From: Alopecurus myosuroides
Taxonomy: Eukaryota > Streptophyta > Magnoliopsida > Poales > Poaceae
Length of the DNA: 64,000 nucleotides
Reading direction: 5' to 3'
NCBI GenBank assembly: GCA_028641055.1
Contig: CM054058.1
Location: 498,993,919-499,057,918 of the forward strand
Both the position numbers and the translations under genes were made by a program. Below the pieces are notes generated by a model. It saw nothing but the letters and a program-made list of their open reading frames with translations, made no database searches and was not told the DNA's origin. Positions within the stretch are counted from its first letter, which is position 1. Each line of letters opens with the position of its first letter. Below are positions 12,736-22,840 of this stretch, one piece after another.

Positions 12736-12836
12736 CCCATTTCTCCTCTACAGCCCCTCGCCGCCGCCCTGTGACAAACCCTAGCTTCTCTCCTGGCCCC
12801 GATCCCCTCTCTCCTCTCATCCCCAAGGACGACGCT

Positions 12837-14211
12837 ATTATGTTGAACCTGCTATTATGTTGAACCTGCGAACCCTAAAGTGACAGCTAGGGAAAACAAG
12901 GAGGATATGTTCTAGTTTGAGGATTATGTGTGTTTATGGAGTGTTAATGCATTTGTCTGGGCTATTCGAAAGGGTAGACCTTAATTACCTGTAGTTCCAA
13001 ATTGGCCCCGGTGAAATGGGCAGGTAGGACAATAGGCTTTGTGCAAATTCTCTTGGTTAGTACGCACAATAATTTACGGAACACACACCTACATAAAACT
13101 GAGATAGAGAAAGGCCCCGCTGCTAGCAAAACATTATTACATGATCAATCTTATCCGTGCAACACCCCGCTATCACCTCATGCCTGCGTTTTACTCTGGT
13201 TTACTTTCACTCTTTTCCGGTGAAAACTGGGAAAACACTTGCTCTCCATTTACTTTCTGTTTGTTTACTTTCACTGCAAGTTTGTTGATACACAGGTGTG
13301 GTTGGGAGTGACGTCCCAATTGCTAAAGTCTCACCGGTATTCTTGTGTTCCCACTGAGTCGAACTACAAATTTGGGTAATACTTCCCATCGAAGATTACG
13401 ATTGATCTCCTGCACTTGGGAGCCATCACCGCCCCCGACTGCCACCGCGGCCCGTGCCGCCATCACTATGCGAGGGAAAAAAAAGAGGGCCCGTCTTCGC
13501 CGGCACCGCGTTTCCCGGCGGCGCACGCCGACGGTGGTAGAGGAGGAGGGGCAGGGGGAAGGATGGGAGAGCAGGGGTGGAGGGCGCCGCCTCGTCGCTC
13601 GCGGGAGAGTGACAGATACGACGAGGGTTTCGCTCCTTCTGCAACTACTACCGACGAGTTTAGCAATTCTTCCGCAACTCAACACAACAAATAAGGCAAA
13701 ACTTCAGAAGCACAAAATAAGCCTCCTGGCAGTATATAGGAGCTTCTGCCCACCACAGTTCCTCCCTACCAAAATCCATAAGCCGGTTAATGCATAAGCA
13801 TAAGCCCAAAAGAAGTCACTCTAACATATTGTGTTAAGAAATCATCTCTTAACCATAAGAAGATAAGTCTACTTTTTTTTCTCTCTCTCTCCTCTAGCTC
13901 GCAATCTCCAACAACGCTGGTTCATGCTCTAAGATGATTCTGACCTTCCCACTTGTCGGAATTGGCCGTCGCACATGGTTATGATAATTTTAGTTGCGAT
14001 CTCTTTGTTCTCGACCAACACTGAGAACAAACGATCCGATGATAAGGTGCATGATATCAACTTTTTTTGTGAGCAGATATATAATTTCTCTTTGCACTAG
14101 ACAAACAAATTATTAATACATAATGAATATTTTCAGATCCATATGAGTAAATCTTGGCCGAGCGAGACCATACTATACTTGTTGTGCCCTACTACTCCAG
14201 ATGAACTAATT
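12837..14211. other. Spacer between unit A and GST1; short tandem repeat, no gene called
   Basis: Immediately after the homology break a 17-base unit (CTATTATGTTGAACCTG) occurs twice at about 12,836-12,869. The stretch 13,200-13,400 looks like LTR-element leader or internal sequence but I cannot assign it. A GC-rich island at 13,420-13,640 has open frames in several phases with no recognisable domain, so I do not call a gene. 13,700-14,140 is AT-rich 3' flank of GST1. Confidence 0.45.
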
Positions 14212-14922
14212 TTACTTGGCAGCCGCCGCAGCGGCCGAAGCCCAGATTGCCCGCAGCTTCCCGGCGTACTCCACCACGCTTTGAATTGGGGACGCCGCCT
14301 CCTTGGCGGCGTCCGTCTCCAGGAACCTCTCAGCCCAGGCGGCCAAGCGCGGCATCCTGCCGGCGTCGATGACGGTCACACCAAACATCTGGCGTAACGC
14401 CTCGAGCCAGAATAGGTGGCATCCCAGCGCGAGGTCGAGGTACCCGACGGTGTCGCCGGCGAAGAAGGCCTTGCCGCCAGAGCAGTCGGCGAAGGCGTCC
14501 TCCAAGCGCCTGACCGCCGCGAGCGCGGTGTCGAGGCTCTCCGATCTATCCTCCTCCGCGGTGGCTCGCAGGATGCTTAGCACAGCGGTGACCAACTTGT
14601 CGTCAACGTAGGCGGCCCAGAAGCGGGCAACGGCGCGGGCGTGCAGGTCGGCGGGGAGGAGCCGGGCGGCGCCGGGCCAAACCTCGTCGACGTACTCGAC
14701 GATGGCGAGCGACTCGCAGACGGGCCTGCCGGCGTGGATGAGCACGGGGACCTTCTTGCGCACCGGGTTGGAGGCGAGGAGGAGGTCGCCCTTGTGGAAC
14801 ACGTCCTGCTCCAGGTTCTCGTAGCTCACGCCCTTGACGTGCAGCGCCATGCGCACCCGGACCGCGAACGGGCTCACCACCGTGCCCAGGAGCCTGACGT
14901 CGTCTCCTTCGCCGCCGGCCAT
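14212..14922 (-). CDS. Tau-class glutathione S-transferase (GST1), 236 residues
   Basis: Cytosolic enzyme that joins glutathione to electrophilic substrates such as herbicides and stress metabolites, usually as a dimer. The N-terminal thioredoxin-like domain carries SPFAVRVRMALHVKGV with the tau-class catalytic serine at about residue 17, the cis-proline segment KVPVLIHAGRP, and the glutathione-binding pair ES in ESLAIVEYVDE at about residue 70. The helical C-terminal domain starts near HARAVARFWAAYVDDK. I chose the second Met (14,922, context ACAGCGATGG) because tau GSTs begin about 8-16 residues before the serine; a Met 12 residues upstream (14,958) is also in frame. The gene is a single exon, whereas most tau GSTs have one intron near codon 105. 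It is intact, and a paralogue lies 3.4 kb away on the same strand. Confidence 0.93.
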   Translation of the reverse strand: MAGGEGDDVRLLGTVVSPFAVRVRMALHVKGVSYENLEQDVFHKGDLLLASNPVRKKVPVLIHAGRPVCESLAIVEYVDEVWPGAARLLPADLHARAVARFWAAYVDDKLVTAVLSILRATAEEDRSESLDTALAAVRRLEDAFADCSGGKAFFAGDTVGYLDLALGCHLFWLEALRQMFGVTVIDAGRMPRLAAWAERFLETDAAKEAASPIQSVVEYAGKLRAIWASAAAAAAK

Positions 14923-14959
14923 CGCTGTCGGCCGATGGATCTCTTCCTTTCGTAACAAT

Positions 14960-15125
14960 TATACGTAGAAAACTATTTGCTCTCCCCACCCGTGTGTGCT
15001 CTCAACTCAATTTGTAAATGCACATAAGAAGATGCTTGCACGGAAGCTCTCAGCCCGTCAGCCACCGGAATAGAAAGTTGACTAGCTTGGCGTCACACAT
15101 GACGCGCTTCAGAAGAAAGGTCGTG
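14960..15125 (-). promoter_or_regulatory. GST1 proximal promoter with paired TGACG (as-1-like) motifs
   Basis: The block upstream of GST1 is conserved upstream of GST2 (18,395-18,590), including the string GACTAGCTTGGCGTCACACATGA. In GST1 it contains CGTCA (15,091-15,095) and TGACG (15,100-15,104), an inverted pair of TGACG motifs. TGACG pairs are the binding sites of TGA bZIP factors in many inducible plant GST promoters. Function here is inferred. Confidence 0.5.
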
Positions 15126-15419
15126 TCCGCGATTCCACTTCACCGGTGGCCACGTCAAACTGATAATTTCACAGTGGGTATAACGAGTTTAAAAAAACTA
15201 TTTTTTTTAGTGCCACATTGTCACTGTGAGCTATTTTTTTTTGGATGATTAACCACAATTGGCATGAAAGTAAAAAAAAATAGTCTTCTGTCGTGGGGAC
15301 AAGACGATTAAGCACTTATTTTTTTTAGTGCAAATTTGCTAATTCTAATTGTTCAATCATCCGAATATGGTCCACCTTATATCCACTAACAAGGCATTGC
15401 AATTATTTTCATCAACTGG

Positions 15420-15853
15420 CTGAAAGGTATGGAGATTAGGTTTAAAAGACTTATTAGGGTGAGAGGGCTTGCCATGATTTGGTCGTTATGGCTGTGTAGG
15501 AACCACGGGATTTTTAATGATTTTTTCTTTATGTAGGTTATCTATAGGAGTACAATTACACTCCGTTTATGGCCACCGTTGTAACGTGTGGAGAACCATG
15601 ACCTATCTATGGAGGTGCGCGCAAGCCTGGAGGATACAGCGAGCGATATTTTATCATAGTATGGATGACAGCATAATTTGCATCTTGCCCTCTAAACTGT
15701 TACGCGTTCTTACAATTTTCCATCCTGATATGTAATGCACTTTTTTTTTATTATGCTCTACTGGATCGGTGTTGGCTGTGCATAATAGCTATGCAGAGGA
15801 CGAGTGTAATGCTTAAATTTGTAAGTAATAAAAACTTCCTTTATAAAAAAAAT
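15420..15853 (+). mobile_element. 5'-truncated LINE 3' tail
   Basis: Plus-strand translation gives a weakly preserved L1-like C-terminal tail (WSLWLCRN-type, here LWLCRNHGIFND, then a VIYR..LRLWP segment) followed by a T-rich 3' UTR ending in an A-run (15,845-15,852). Several frame breaks are present. Only the last few hundred bases of the element inserted or survived. Confidence 0.6.
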
Positions 15854-15987
15854 TAGTACATTTTTCATATGTTCAATTGGTGATATTTGAAATGCCTCGG
15901 TTTACTCATGTGATCCATCTAGAAAAAATGTTAAACGCCCATGTTGTTGAAATATATGTACATGTTTAATTACAATTAAATTTGTAA

Positions 15988-17117
15988 GAACAACTCTAGC
16001 AGATCCCGCAAAACCTCTCAGCCCGCTAAAATCCCGAAGGATATTCGGGACAAGGCGTGAACAGGCCCACCATATCAGGCCGCCCCGGGATATTTTTGCC
16101 ATGTCCACCATATCTCCCTCCCCTGCCGCTTTATGTAGCGGCTCGGGGAGGAGGGTTTAGGCTTTCCATCCACCAAAACCGCTGCCGCAAAGTGCCCCCT
16201 CCGCCGTTGTGAATTCCCACTCCAGCGACCGATTCCACGCGCCGACGATGAGCGGATCGGCAGTGCGTGGTGCCTCTGGAGGCCGAGGAGGCCACGCCGG
16301 AGGCCTCCCTGGAGGCCAAGATGGAGGCAGCGACGGAGGCCTCCCGTGGTCTCCGCCTCTAACTCCAGCTGAAAAGGAGGCGTGCCGCCGCCACTCTGCC
16401 GCCTCCAACAAACGAGGCAAGCTGAAGGCGCGCCTATTCTCGGGCCTCTTCCCCCGTGAGGCCACCTATGGTTTATACCACTCCGTGCTCCGGCGGCGGG
16501 GACACACGACGCACAAGATGTGAGTTCTGCACATGCGCCAATCGTCGTCGAGGAAGACCCGCTGCAGGCGGAGGTCATCGTCACCGACGGAGGCGGCGAA
16601 AGCGGCAAGTGGTGCCGCTTCAACACTACGCCATACATGTTAACGAAGGTGTTGTTCCGGATGCACCGACGCACGAAACTGGCCAACGAGGAGATGGAGG
16701 CCACGAAGAAGGCGGTGGCGGAGGCCCGCCTTGCAGCCGCGAAGGAGGAGGCCGAGATGGCGTGGGCAGTCCGCCGATCCATAAGCCTTCACCACATCGG
16801 AATCGAGTGCTGAAGACGAAGACGAGAGGTGAAGAAGACCGCCGCATGCCTCTAGGAATTTCGATGTTTAATTTTTTAGTTTTAGTTTATTTTAGGTGAT
16901 GTTTTTGATTTCTAGTTTATCTTAGATGAACTCCGATGTTTTAGTTTCTGCTTTATCAGAACTTCAATCTTTGATCGCCCAAAAAACTAGCGCACTATTT
17001 TAATTTGGCGTAAGAGTTTCTGGGATCTGTTCTGCCACGAGTTGTTCCGTCCCGTAAAGTTTTTGCTGTATCCTGTTTTTCCCGGAGGAAAATATAGCGA
17101 ATCTACTAGAGTTGCTC
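15988..17117. mobile_element. Non-autonomous PIF/Harbinger-like element with gene-like cargo
   Basis: Imperfect terminal inverted repeats: GAACAACTCTAGCAGAT on the left, and on the right the reverse complement of GAGCAACTCTAGTAGAT. The trinucleotide TAA flanks both sides (15,985-15,987 and 17,118-17,120), the size and sequence expected for this superfamily. The 1,130-bp interior holds GC-rich frames (16,248-16,520 and 16,520-16,813, plus strand). The second encodes a Lys/Glu/Ala-rich helix (KAVAEARLAAAKEEAEM), a type common in Harbinger-derived grass repeats. No transposase is visible. Confidence 0.6.
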
Positions 17118-17120
17118 TAA

Positions 17121-17678
17121 TTACAGGTAAGTTAGATGTTGGAGATGATTTTGGTAACAATTAAACAAGCCTATTGTTGAAATATGTGTACTCTTGGCTA
17201 TTTGGAATGTTCAAATGATTTTCTTTTTAAGAAACCACTAACATCATCATTTTTGAAGGCTATCCCTTTGACTACGCAGTGGATACATACGTGATCATGT
17301 TTTCAACCAGCGGAGAAACGCTAGTCATGGATTTTGAGTGCGTCAATTTGGAGATGATAGCAAGCGATTTATACAACAAGTCCGCCTAGAGACATCTTAT
17401 TAGGATTGGAACCTGATGTTTCGACTATATTATCTTTTTCTTTTTTGTATTTTTCGATGGATGTTAATGTCTCAACTCTTTGCGACACGTGAGATTTTAA
17501 AGTGTGTGATAATATTTTATAATAATAATAAGGTAATAAAAGTCATATGCATCATTTTGATGCAGGTGCGCTGGGTAAGTCCCATTTGGAAAAATATATT
17601 TTCACATCCCTGAGAAAACCTTGGTGGATGGAGATCATACTACTGTATTATACTCGTTCTAGCCTAGATGATTTGATA
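17121..17678. other. Spacer between Harbinger element and GST2
   Basis: AT-rich, with no gene or clear repeat. The last 80 bases show some resemblance to the 3' flank of GST1 (CTACTACT/CGTTCTAGCCTAGATGA...TTACTTGGCAGC), consistent with tandem duplication of the GST gene with its flanks. Confidence 0.5.
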
Positions 17679-18374
17679 TTACTTGGCAGCCGAGATGGCC
17701 CGCAGCTTCTCGGCGTACTCCACCACGCTTTCGATGGGCGACGCTGCCTCCTTGGCGGCCTCTGTCTCCAGGAACCTCTCAGCCCAGGCGGCCAAGCGCG
17801 GCGTCCTGCCGGCGTCGATGACCGCCACACCGAACATCTGGCGCAACGCCTCGAGCCAGAAGAGGTGGCAGCCGAGCGCGAGGTCGAGGTACCCGACGGA
17901 GTCGCCGGCGAAGAAGGCCTTGCCGCCAGAGCAGTCGGCGAAGGCGTCCTCCATGCGTCCGATGGCCGCGCGCACGGCGTCGAAGCTCTCCGCCCTCTCC
18001 TCCTCGGTGGTCGGGCGCAGGATTCTTAGCACCGCGGACGCGGTGACCACCTTGTCGTCGACGTAGGCGGCCCAGAAGCGGGCGACGGCGCGGGCGTGGG
18101 GGTCGGCGGGGAGGAGAGACGCGGCGCCGGGCCAGACCTCGTCGATGTACTCAACGATGGCGAGCGACTCGCGGACGGGCCTGCCGGCGTGGATGAGCAC
18201 CGGGACCTTCTTGTGCACCGGGTTGGAGGCGAGGAGGAGGTCGCCCTTGTGGAACAGGTCCTGCTCGAGGTTCTCGTAGCTCACGCCCTTGACGTGCAGC
18301 GCCATGCGCACCCGGACAGCGAACGGGCTCACCTCCGTGCCCAGCAGCTTGACGTCGTCTCCTTCACCGGCCAT
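17679..18374 (-). CDS. Tau-class glutathione S-transferase (GST2), 231 residues
   Basis: Tandem paralogue of GST1 with the same single-exon structure. The catalytic serine is at about residue 16 (TEVSPFAVRVRMAL), followed by KVPVLIHAGRPVRES with the glutathione-binding ES, and the C-terminal helical domain from HARAVARFWAAYVDDK. Relative to GST1 it has ASAVLRI in place of AVLSI in helix 4 and lacks the C-terminal alanine run, ending in RAISAAK. The start at 18,374 matches the GST1 choice; an in-frame Met lies nine codons upstream. The frame is intact and codon use is GC-rich, so both copies are probably functional. Substrate preference cannot be read from sequence. Confidence 0.93.
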   Translation of the reverse strand: MAGEGDDVKLLGTEVSPFAVRVRMALHVKGVSYENLEQDLFHKGDLLLASNPVHKKVPVLIHAGRPVRESLAIVEYIDEVWPGAASLLPADPHARAVARFWAAYVDDKVVTASAVLRILRPTTEEERAESFDAVRAAIGRMEDAFADCSGGKAFFAGDSVGYLDLALGCHLFWLEALRQMFGVAVIDAGRTPRLAAWAERFLETEAAKEAASPIESVVEYAEKLRAISAAK

Positions 18375-18394
18375 CGCTGTCGTCCGGTCGATCT

Positions 18395-18590
18395 CTTCCA
18401 TTCGTAATGTAAAAAGCTATTTGCTCCCCCAACCCGTACGTGTGTGCTCTCGACTCAATTTGCAAATGCATATAAGAAGATGCTTGCACGGAAGAGTCAG
18501 TTCATTGTAGGTGTACAGTACGCGAGCTCTCAGCCGCCGGAAGAGAAGGTTGACTAGCTTGGCGTCACACATGACACGCTTAGAAGAACG
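18395..18590 (-). promoter_or_regulatory. GST2 proximal promoter, one TGACG half lost
   Basis: Homologous to the GST1 promoter block. CGTCA is kept at 18,563-18,567, but the second motif reads TGACA instead of TGACG, so the inverted pair seen in GST1 is reduced to one site. A TATA-like TATATG (minus strand) occurs near 18,470. Confidence 0.45.
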
Positions 18591-18619
18591 TTTTCCACTC
18601 TCTATAGCCACGAGCTTGT

Positions 18620-19500
18620 GTCAGCGAATCCACGTCACCAGAGTCCACGTCAGATGATCCTGGTCCCACGGGCTTTCCTCCGCCTTCTCTCCTCCCACCT
18701 TCCCGGCCAGCCAAATCATACACCGCCCACCCGCTATGTCATGTATTAGGGCTTCGTCGCCTGCCACCCGGTGAAGGAGGAGCAACACTAATCGCGACCG
18801 TGTGGAGGCGAAGGCCGCAGTGTCGTCATCCGCGACGCCCCACAGGGTGCCCGGTGATCCGCGACACCCCCACCGCATGGACACCTCTTCCTCCGTCCAC
18901 GCCGACAGAAGATATACCCCCGTACCGTAAAGGAGGAGCCTCGGGAGGAGGACGTCTACCACGTCTCGTCGCCGCTGCACAACCCGCTCGATGCCGACAC
19001 CCGCGTCCTCCTGGCGGCGATGCCCGATTCTGCCAGCACGATGGAGGAGAAAATGCCGGGCCTCATGACCACGGTCCACTCGACGGCGTAGATGGCCGCC
19101 TCCAGCAGTCGTGGCGCCTCCAGCGTGGCCACGACCACATCTAGCAGCCACAGTTCTAGGATGGCACCTGTAGCCGTGATCGCTGATGACGACAATGACT
19201 CTGAGTTCGACTGGAGCGGCAACGATGACGAGGAATAAGCTAGGCTTAGGGTTAGGCCGGGGAACTTGTAATTTTGTTCAAACTATTGTAATATATTTCA
19301 AAATTTTAATGAAATTTACAAATTTTACTTATATTTTGTGTTCATTTTTTTTTATTGTTTTTGCTTGGGGGGCGCCGCTCTGGACGGCACCCCTCAATGC
19401 GGCGGACACATGTACGACGCCCCCCAAAGATGGCACAATGGGGGGGGAGGCATATATATTTGATGAGTGTCGGGTGGATATGCTCTTAGGGCTATATCCG
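18620..19500. other. GC-rich decayed repeat or captured sequence upstream of GST2
   Basis: The plus strand shows frame fragments without a continuous ORF, ending in an acidic stretch (SEFDWSGNDDEE then stop, about 19,200-19,238). A polyadenylation-like AT tract follows, then GGGGGGCGCC-type sequence to GTGTCGGGTGGATATGCTCTTA (about 19,470-19,490), which resembles the right terminus of a Harbinger-type non-autonomous element. A matching left terminus was not found, so only a tentative transposon origin is proposed. Confidence 0.35.
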
Positions 19501-19509
19501 GATAGTTGA

Positions 19510-20350
19510 TGTCGTGTGTGGGCATGAATGGAGCGAAACTTGGAACTCTCTCGACCTTGTTCATTTGAACCCTTAGTCATACTGCTTCCAGTTTGATCTC
19601 AAACCCCATTTCCCTCTCAAATCCTCCTTCTTACCTACTAGCTGCCCCAATTTGTGATTTGTTTTTGTATCGGAACTTTGTATCTCATGTAGATAGGCTG
19701 ACGGGCCTTCCTATTCACTGGAAGTGGAAGATGGGTTGTTTGGCTGCCTTGGAGAGGCATAAGATTTTCCTTCGAAAGTTCGGCATCTTTAATCTCTAGG
19801 GCCTTTTCGGCAACTGCAACACCTTGATTGCAGTGAAAGGGGTTGCCCTCTAATCAGCTTACTGGGGCTTTGTAGCCCTTGGCTTGTACCACGGCTCAAG
19901 GGTGTCCAACATAGGGACCAAGTTGAAACCATCATTCTTTTATGAGCCTCCTGTACTCCATCTAACCACATCAAACTTGAGTGCCCTTTTCATCGGAGAA
20001 ATCATGATAGGGGTGGGAACAGCATTCTTACAAACTAGCTATGGGCCAAAGTCAATATAACTATAGTTTGAAGGAATAGCATTATCAACGGTCCAAGCCA
20101 AAGAGAGAGGTCTTTGAACTTCGGAAAAAATAAAATTTCCATATTTCTGCTAAAATTATCAGTATAAACAAACAAAAGATCGGGTAGCAAGAATCATAAT
20201 AACTCGATGTTATTTTGTTGATCAGGAGCGGGAACAAGGCCATTGAATGTGCATCTAGCTCCCGAATATGTTTTCGTATTTGATGATAATACAATTAGCA
20301 TCTCTAGCCATGTAAGTGTATCCAAGTTTCTAGGTATTTATCACAGTTAA
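19510..20350. other. Spacer, nothing recognised
   Basis: No gene, tandem array or terminal repeat could be supported here. Short frames on either strand have no family character. Confidence 0.5.
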
Positions 20351-20359
20351 GTACCCCAA

Positions 20360-21260
20360 AAAGAATAACTGTCGAATTTCGAATAGGGGAATCTTTTCAG
20401 CTAATGTGTGGTAGTACCACCCGGAGGACCGGTAGTACTCGGTGCATTACGAGGCTCGGCAGTTTCTGGGTGGCCACGAGATAGAAGGTCCACGCGCCGT
20501 CCCAAAAGTGCTCCGATAGTGCTTCCCTCCCGGTAGTGCCGCAGCTTTGGCCGGTAGTACCAGGGGCCCGGTGGTTCTATGGCTACTACCTAGATCACGT
20601 GGCCACGACGCAGAAGGGTAATGCATGTAATGCAGTAGTGAACCGGTAGTGTCCCGATAGTACTGTAATTCCAATACTACCGGGGTTTCAGCAAGCACTA
20701 CCGGCTGGCGCTGAAGAAAAGATAAGCTATTGTGACCATTTCCCTGAAGATCCACCAATAGTTCCGCCCCTATGGAAGCTGCTCCAACGTCCAGATTCTA
20801 ACGAGGGTATTTAAGAGAGCTCTTCTTTCCTTAGAAGTCCAAACTTCACACATTCTCTCTCCTAGCCATTAATGCAAGTTTCAACCTACAAGTTCTCCCT
20901 CTCCAACCACCCAATCGACTCGAAACTTTGTGGAGAACTTGAGGAATCCAAGATCCATGATTCCACCAAAGGGCCTTATATGTACAAGCTGGAGCCATTG
21001 TGTAAACTTACATGTACGGTGATCAAGATGAAGTTGTAGGTGTGGCCAACATCGCCATAGCTACTACGTCCTCTTCACTATCCTTTCTATTTGAATTCCC
21101 CAATGAGAATGCGCTTATCCGCCATGCGTGTATCATGAAAACAATTCACATCGATAACTTCCCCTCCTTCCAAGCACATTGCATCTACTCCTCCTTCATT
21201 ATTGGATTGTATTGAAAATTATTGTGGGGAGGATGAAGATTCAAAAAGAGTGGACTTTTG
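20360..21260 (+). mobile_element. Older Copia element, left portion (degenerate)
   Basis: 20,360-20,700 is rich in GGTAGTAC / CCGGTAGT motifs and matches 35,373-35,655 on the far side of the nested insertion, so both may be LTR remnants of the same old element. 21,010-21,255 encodes a gag fragment (DEVVGVANIAIATTSSSLSF, then FEFPNENALIRHACIMKT) that parallels the young element's gag (EVAALAIASTPSSSSLF, ESPNENLPQRDAKCFMAKA). The gag then resumes at 33,526 after the young Copia. Confidence 0.7.
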
Positions 21261-21265
21261 GTTGT

Positions 21266-22785
21266 TGAAAGTGCATTTCGTTTTCCCAGTGTTTTGTGTG
21301 TTAGTTAACAATACTAAGTACATTATTTATCGAGGTGTTTAGTGTGCAGGTGTTATACTTAACATCGGCATCGTTCACCGAAAAGTCGGTGAAGTTTGGC
21401 CTGAGAGTTTTGGGACAGAACTCAACCGGATTATTCGGACCGGATTATTCATCCTGGACCGGATATTCCGGTTGCTGATAAAGGAGCACAAAAATGGCTA
21501 AGGACTGAGAGTTTCGCATACTGGAGTCAACCGGATTATTTGGTCCGGATTATTCATCCTGGACCAGATATTCCGGTTGCTGCGAAAAACTGCTAAGGAC
21601 TGGAAGTTTTGCTCTCAGAAGTGAACCGGATTATTTGGTCCGGATTATTCATCCTGGACCGGATATTCCGGTTGCTGCGAAAAACTGCTAAGGACTGGAA
21701 GTTTTGCTCTCAGAAGTGAACCGGATTATTTGGTCCGGATTATTCATCCTGGACCGGATATTCCGGTTGCTGCGAAAAATGGCTAAGGACTGGAAGCTTG
21801 GAGCTACTGGAGTCAACCGGATTATTTGTACCGGATATTTCATATCTATACCGGATATTCCGATTGCAGTTGAAGAAGTGGAAAAATGGCTAAGGACTAG
21901 AAGATTTGCGTACTGGCATCTACCGGATTATTTGTACCGGATTATTCCGGAACAACCGGATAATCCGGTCCAGCACTGCAGATCTGCGTGGAGCAAGCTG
22001 ACCGGATATTCCGGTCCAAACTTGGACCGGATATTTCGGTACCTTTTTTCCTGCACAACGACTAGTTGTGAGGATGGACTATAAATACCCCCTCCTCTTC
22101 CTCCCCAAGATCTAGTTCTTCCCCTTAGCATTTATGAGCATTTAAGAACTCACCAAATCCCTCATAACTCCCAATCCCTCCACCCAATCTTGAAGATCTT
22201 TGGAGGATTGAAGGAGAAGGCCCCGATCTACATCTTCACCGAGCCGTTCTTCATTTCCCCCTCTTTAGCTAGAGGGATCTTGCCTAGGGTTTCCTCTTGT
22301 GGAGAACCTAGGCATCTTGTTTCTTGTTGGTGATTCAAGAAGAGGTGGGAGCCCCCAATTAAGTTGTGGGTGTGTGCCCCAAGTTGTTTGTAAAGGATTT
22401 GATCCCCGCCTCAAAGGGGTTCTATAGTGGAAGGTGAACTAGGCCTTTGTGGCGAAGTTCATCGGAGAATAGGGTGAAGCCTTAGTGGCGTTGAGTAGGC
22501 CTTTGTGGCGAGCTCACACCCCTCCAACAAGACGTACTCCCCTAAAAAGGAGGAACTCAGAAATACATCGTGTCTCCGTGTGCTTCCATCGGTTACCTCG
22601 TTCCTCCCTCTCTTTACTTACTTGTACTTGTTGCATTAATTGCTTGTCTTGTCATATAGGTAAATTCACCACTAGTTGCACTATCTAGAGAATTTACCTT
22701 CTTGTCAAGCCTAAACTTTGAAAAAAATTAAAATTGGTCGTAGCACCTATTCACCCCCCCTCTAGGTGCTTATACTTTACTTTCA
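21266..22785 (+). repeat. 5' LTR of young Copia
   Basis: Begins TGAAAGTGCATTTCG and ends TACTTTCA. It contains a TATA box (TATAAATA, 22,080-22,087) followed by a C/T-rich leader, and at least six copies or near-copies of CCGGATATTCCGG with CCGGATTATT variants between 21,420 and 22,040. This repeat field lies upstream of the TATA box and is the likely U3 enhancer. Confidence 0.93.
21581..21770 (+). repeat. 95-bp tandem repeat in LTR U3
   Basis: The unit starting TGCGAAAAACTGCTAAGGAC at 21,581 recurs at 21,676. Each unit holds one CCGGATTATT...GGACCGGATATTCCGG module. The same duplication is present in the 3' LTR (about 32,315-32,505), so it predates this insertion. It looks like an amplified regulatory module. 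Confidence 0.85.
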
Positions 22786-22786
22786 T

Positions 22787-22800
22787 TTGGTATCAGAGCC
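22787..22800 (+). promoter_or_regulatory. Primer-binding site (initiator tRNA-Met)
   Basis: TTGGTATCAGAGCC begins one base after the LTR end. TGGTATCAGAGC is complementary to the 3' end of plant initiator tRNA-Met, the usual minus-strand primer of Copia elements. Confidence 0.93.
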
Positions 22801-22840
22801 TCGGCTCTTCTATCGGGCTTAACCGCCTAAGAGTTTAAGT

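Larger units (their letters stand above)
5954..12836. repeat. Segmental duplication unit A (pair of unit B)
   Basis: From ACGTAGAAAA (5,954) to CCCCAAGGACGACGC (12,836) this stretch matches 35,952-46,610 in the same order and orientation, with scattered substitutions and short indels. The one large difference is the hAT insertion in B. Subtracting that insertion, the two units have almost equal lengths. The pair contains gene A1/B1, relic A2/B2, a SINE-like insert and a promoter-like end. Local differences include a ten-base stretch (about 7,747-7,757) that B lacks and a duplicated GACGTGCGACCGCACAAG block present only in B (about 43,850). Confidence 0.93.

Noticed and set aside
13420..13685. 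GC-rich frames as a gene upstream of GST1
   Set aside because: Open frames in at least three phases on both strands with Arg/Pro/Gly-rich translations, no splice or family signal.
14303..14955. Plus-strand open frames opposite GST1 (and 17,683-18,407 opposite GST2)
   Set aside because: Antisense shadows of the GST coding sequence; composition only, no motifs.
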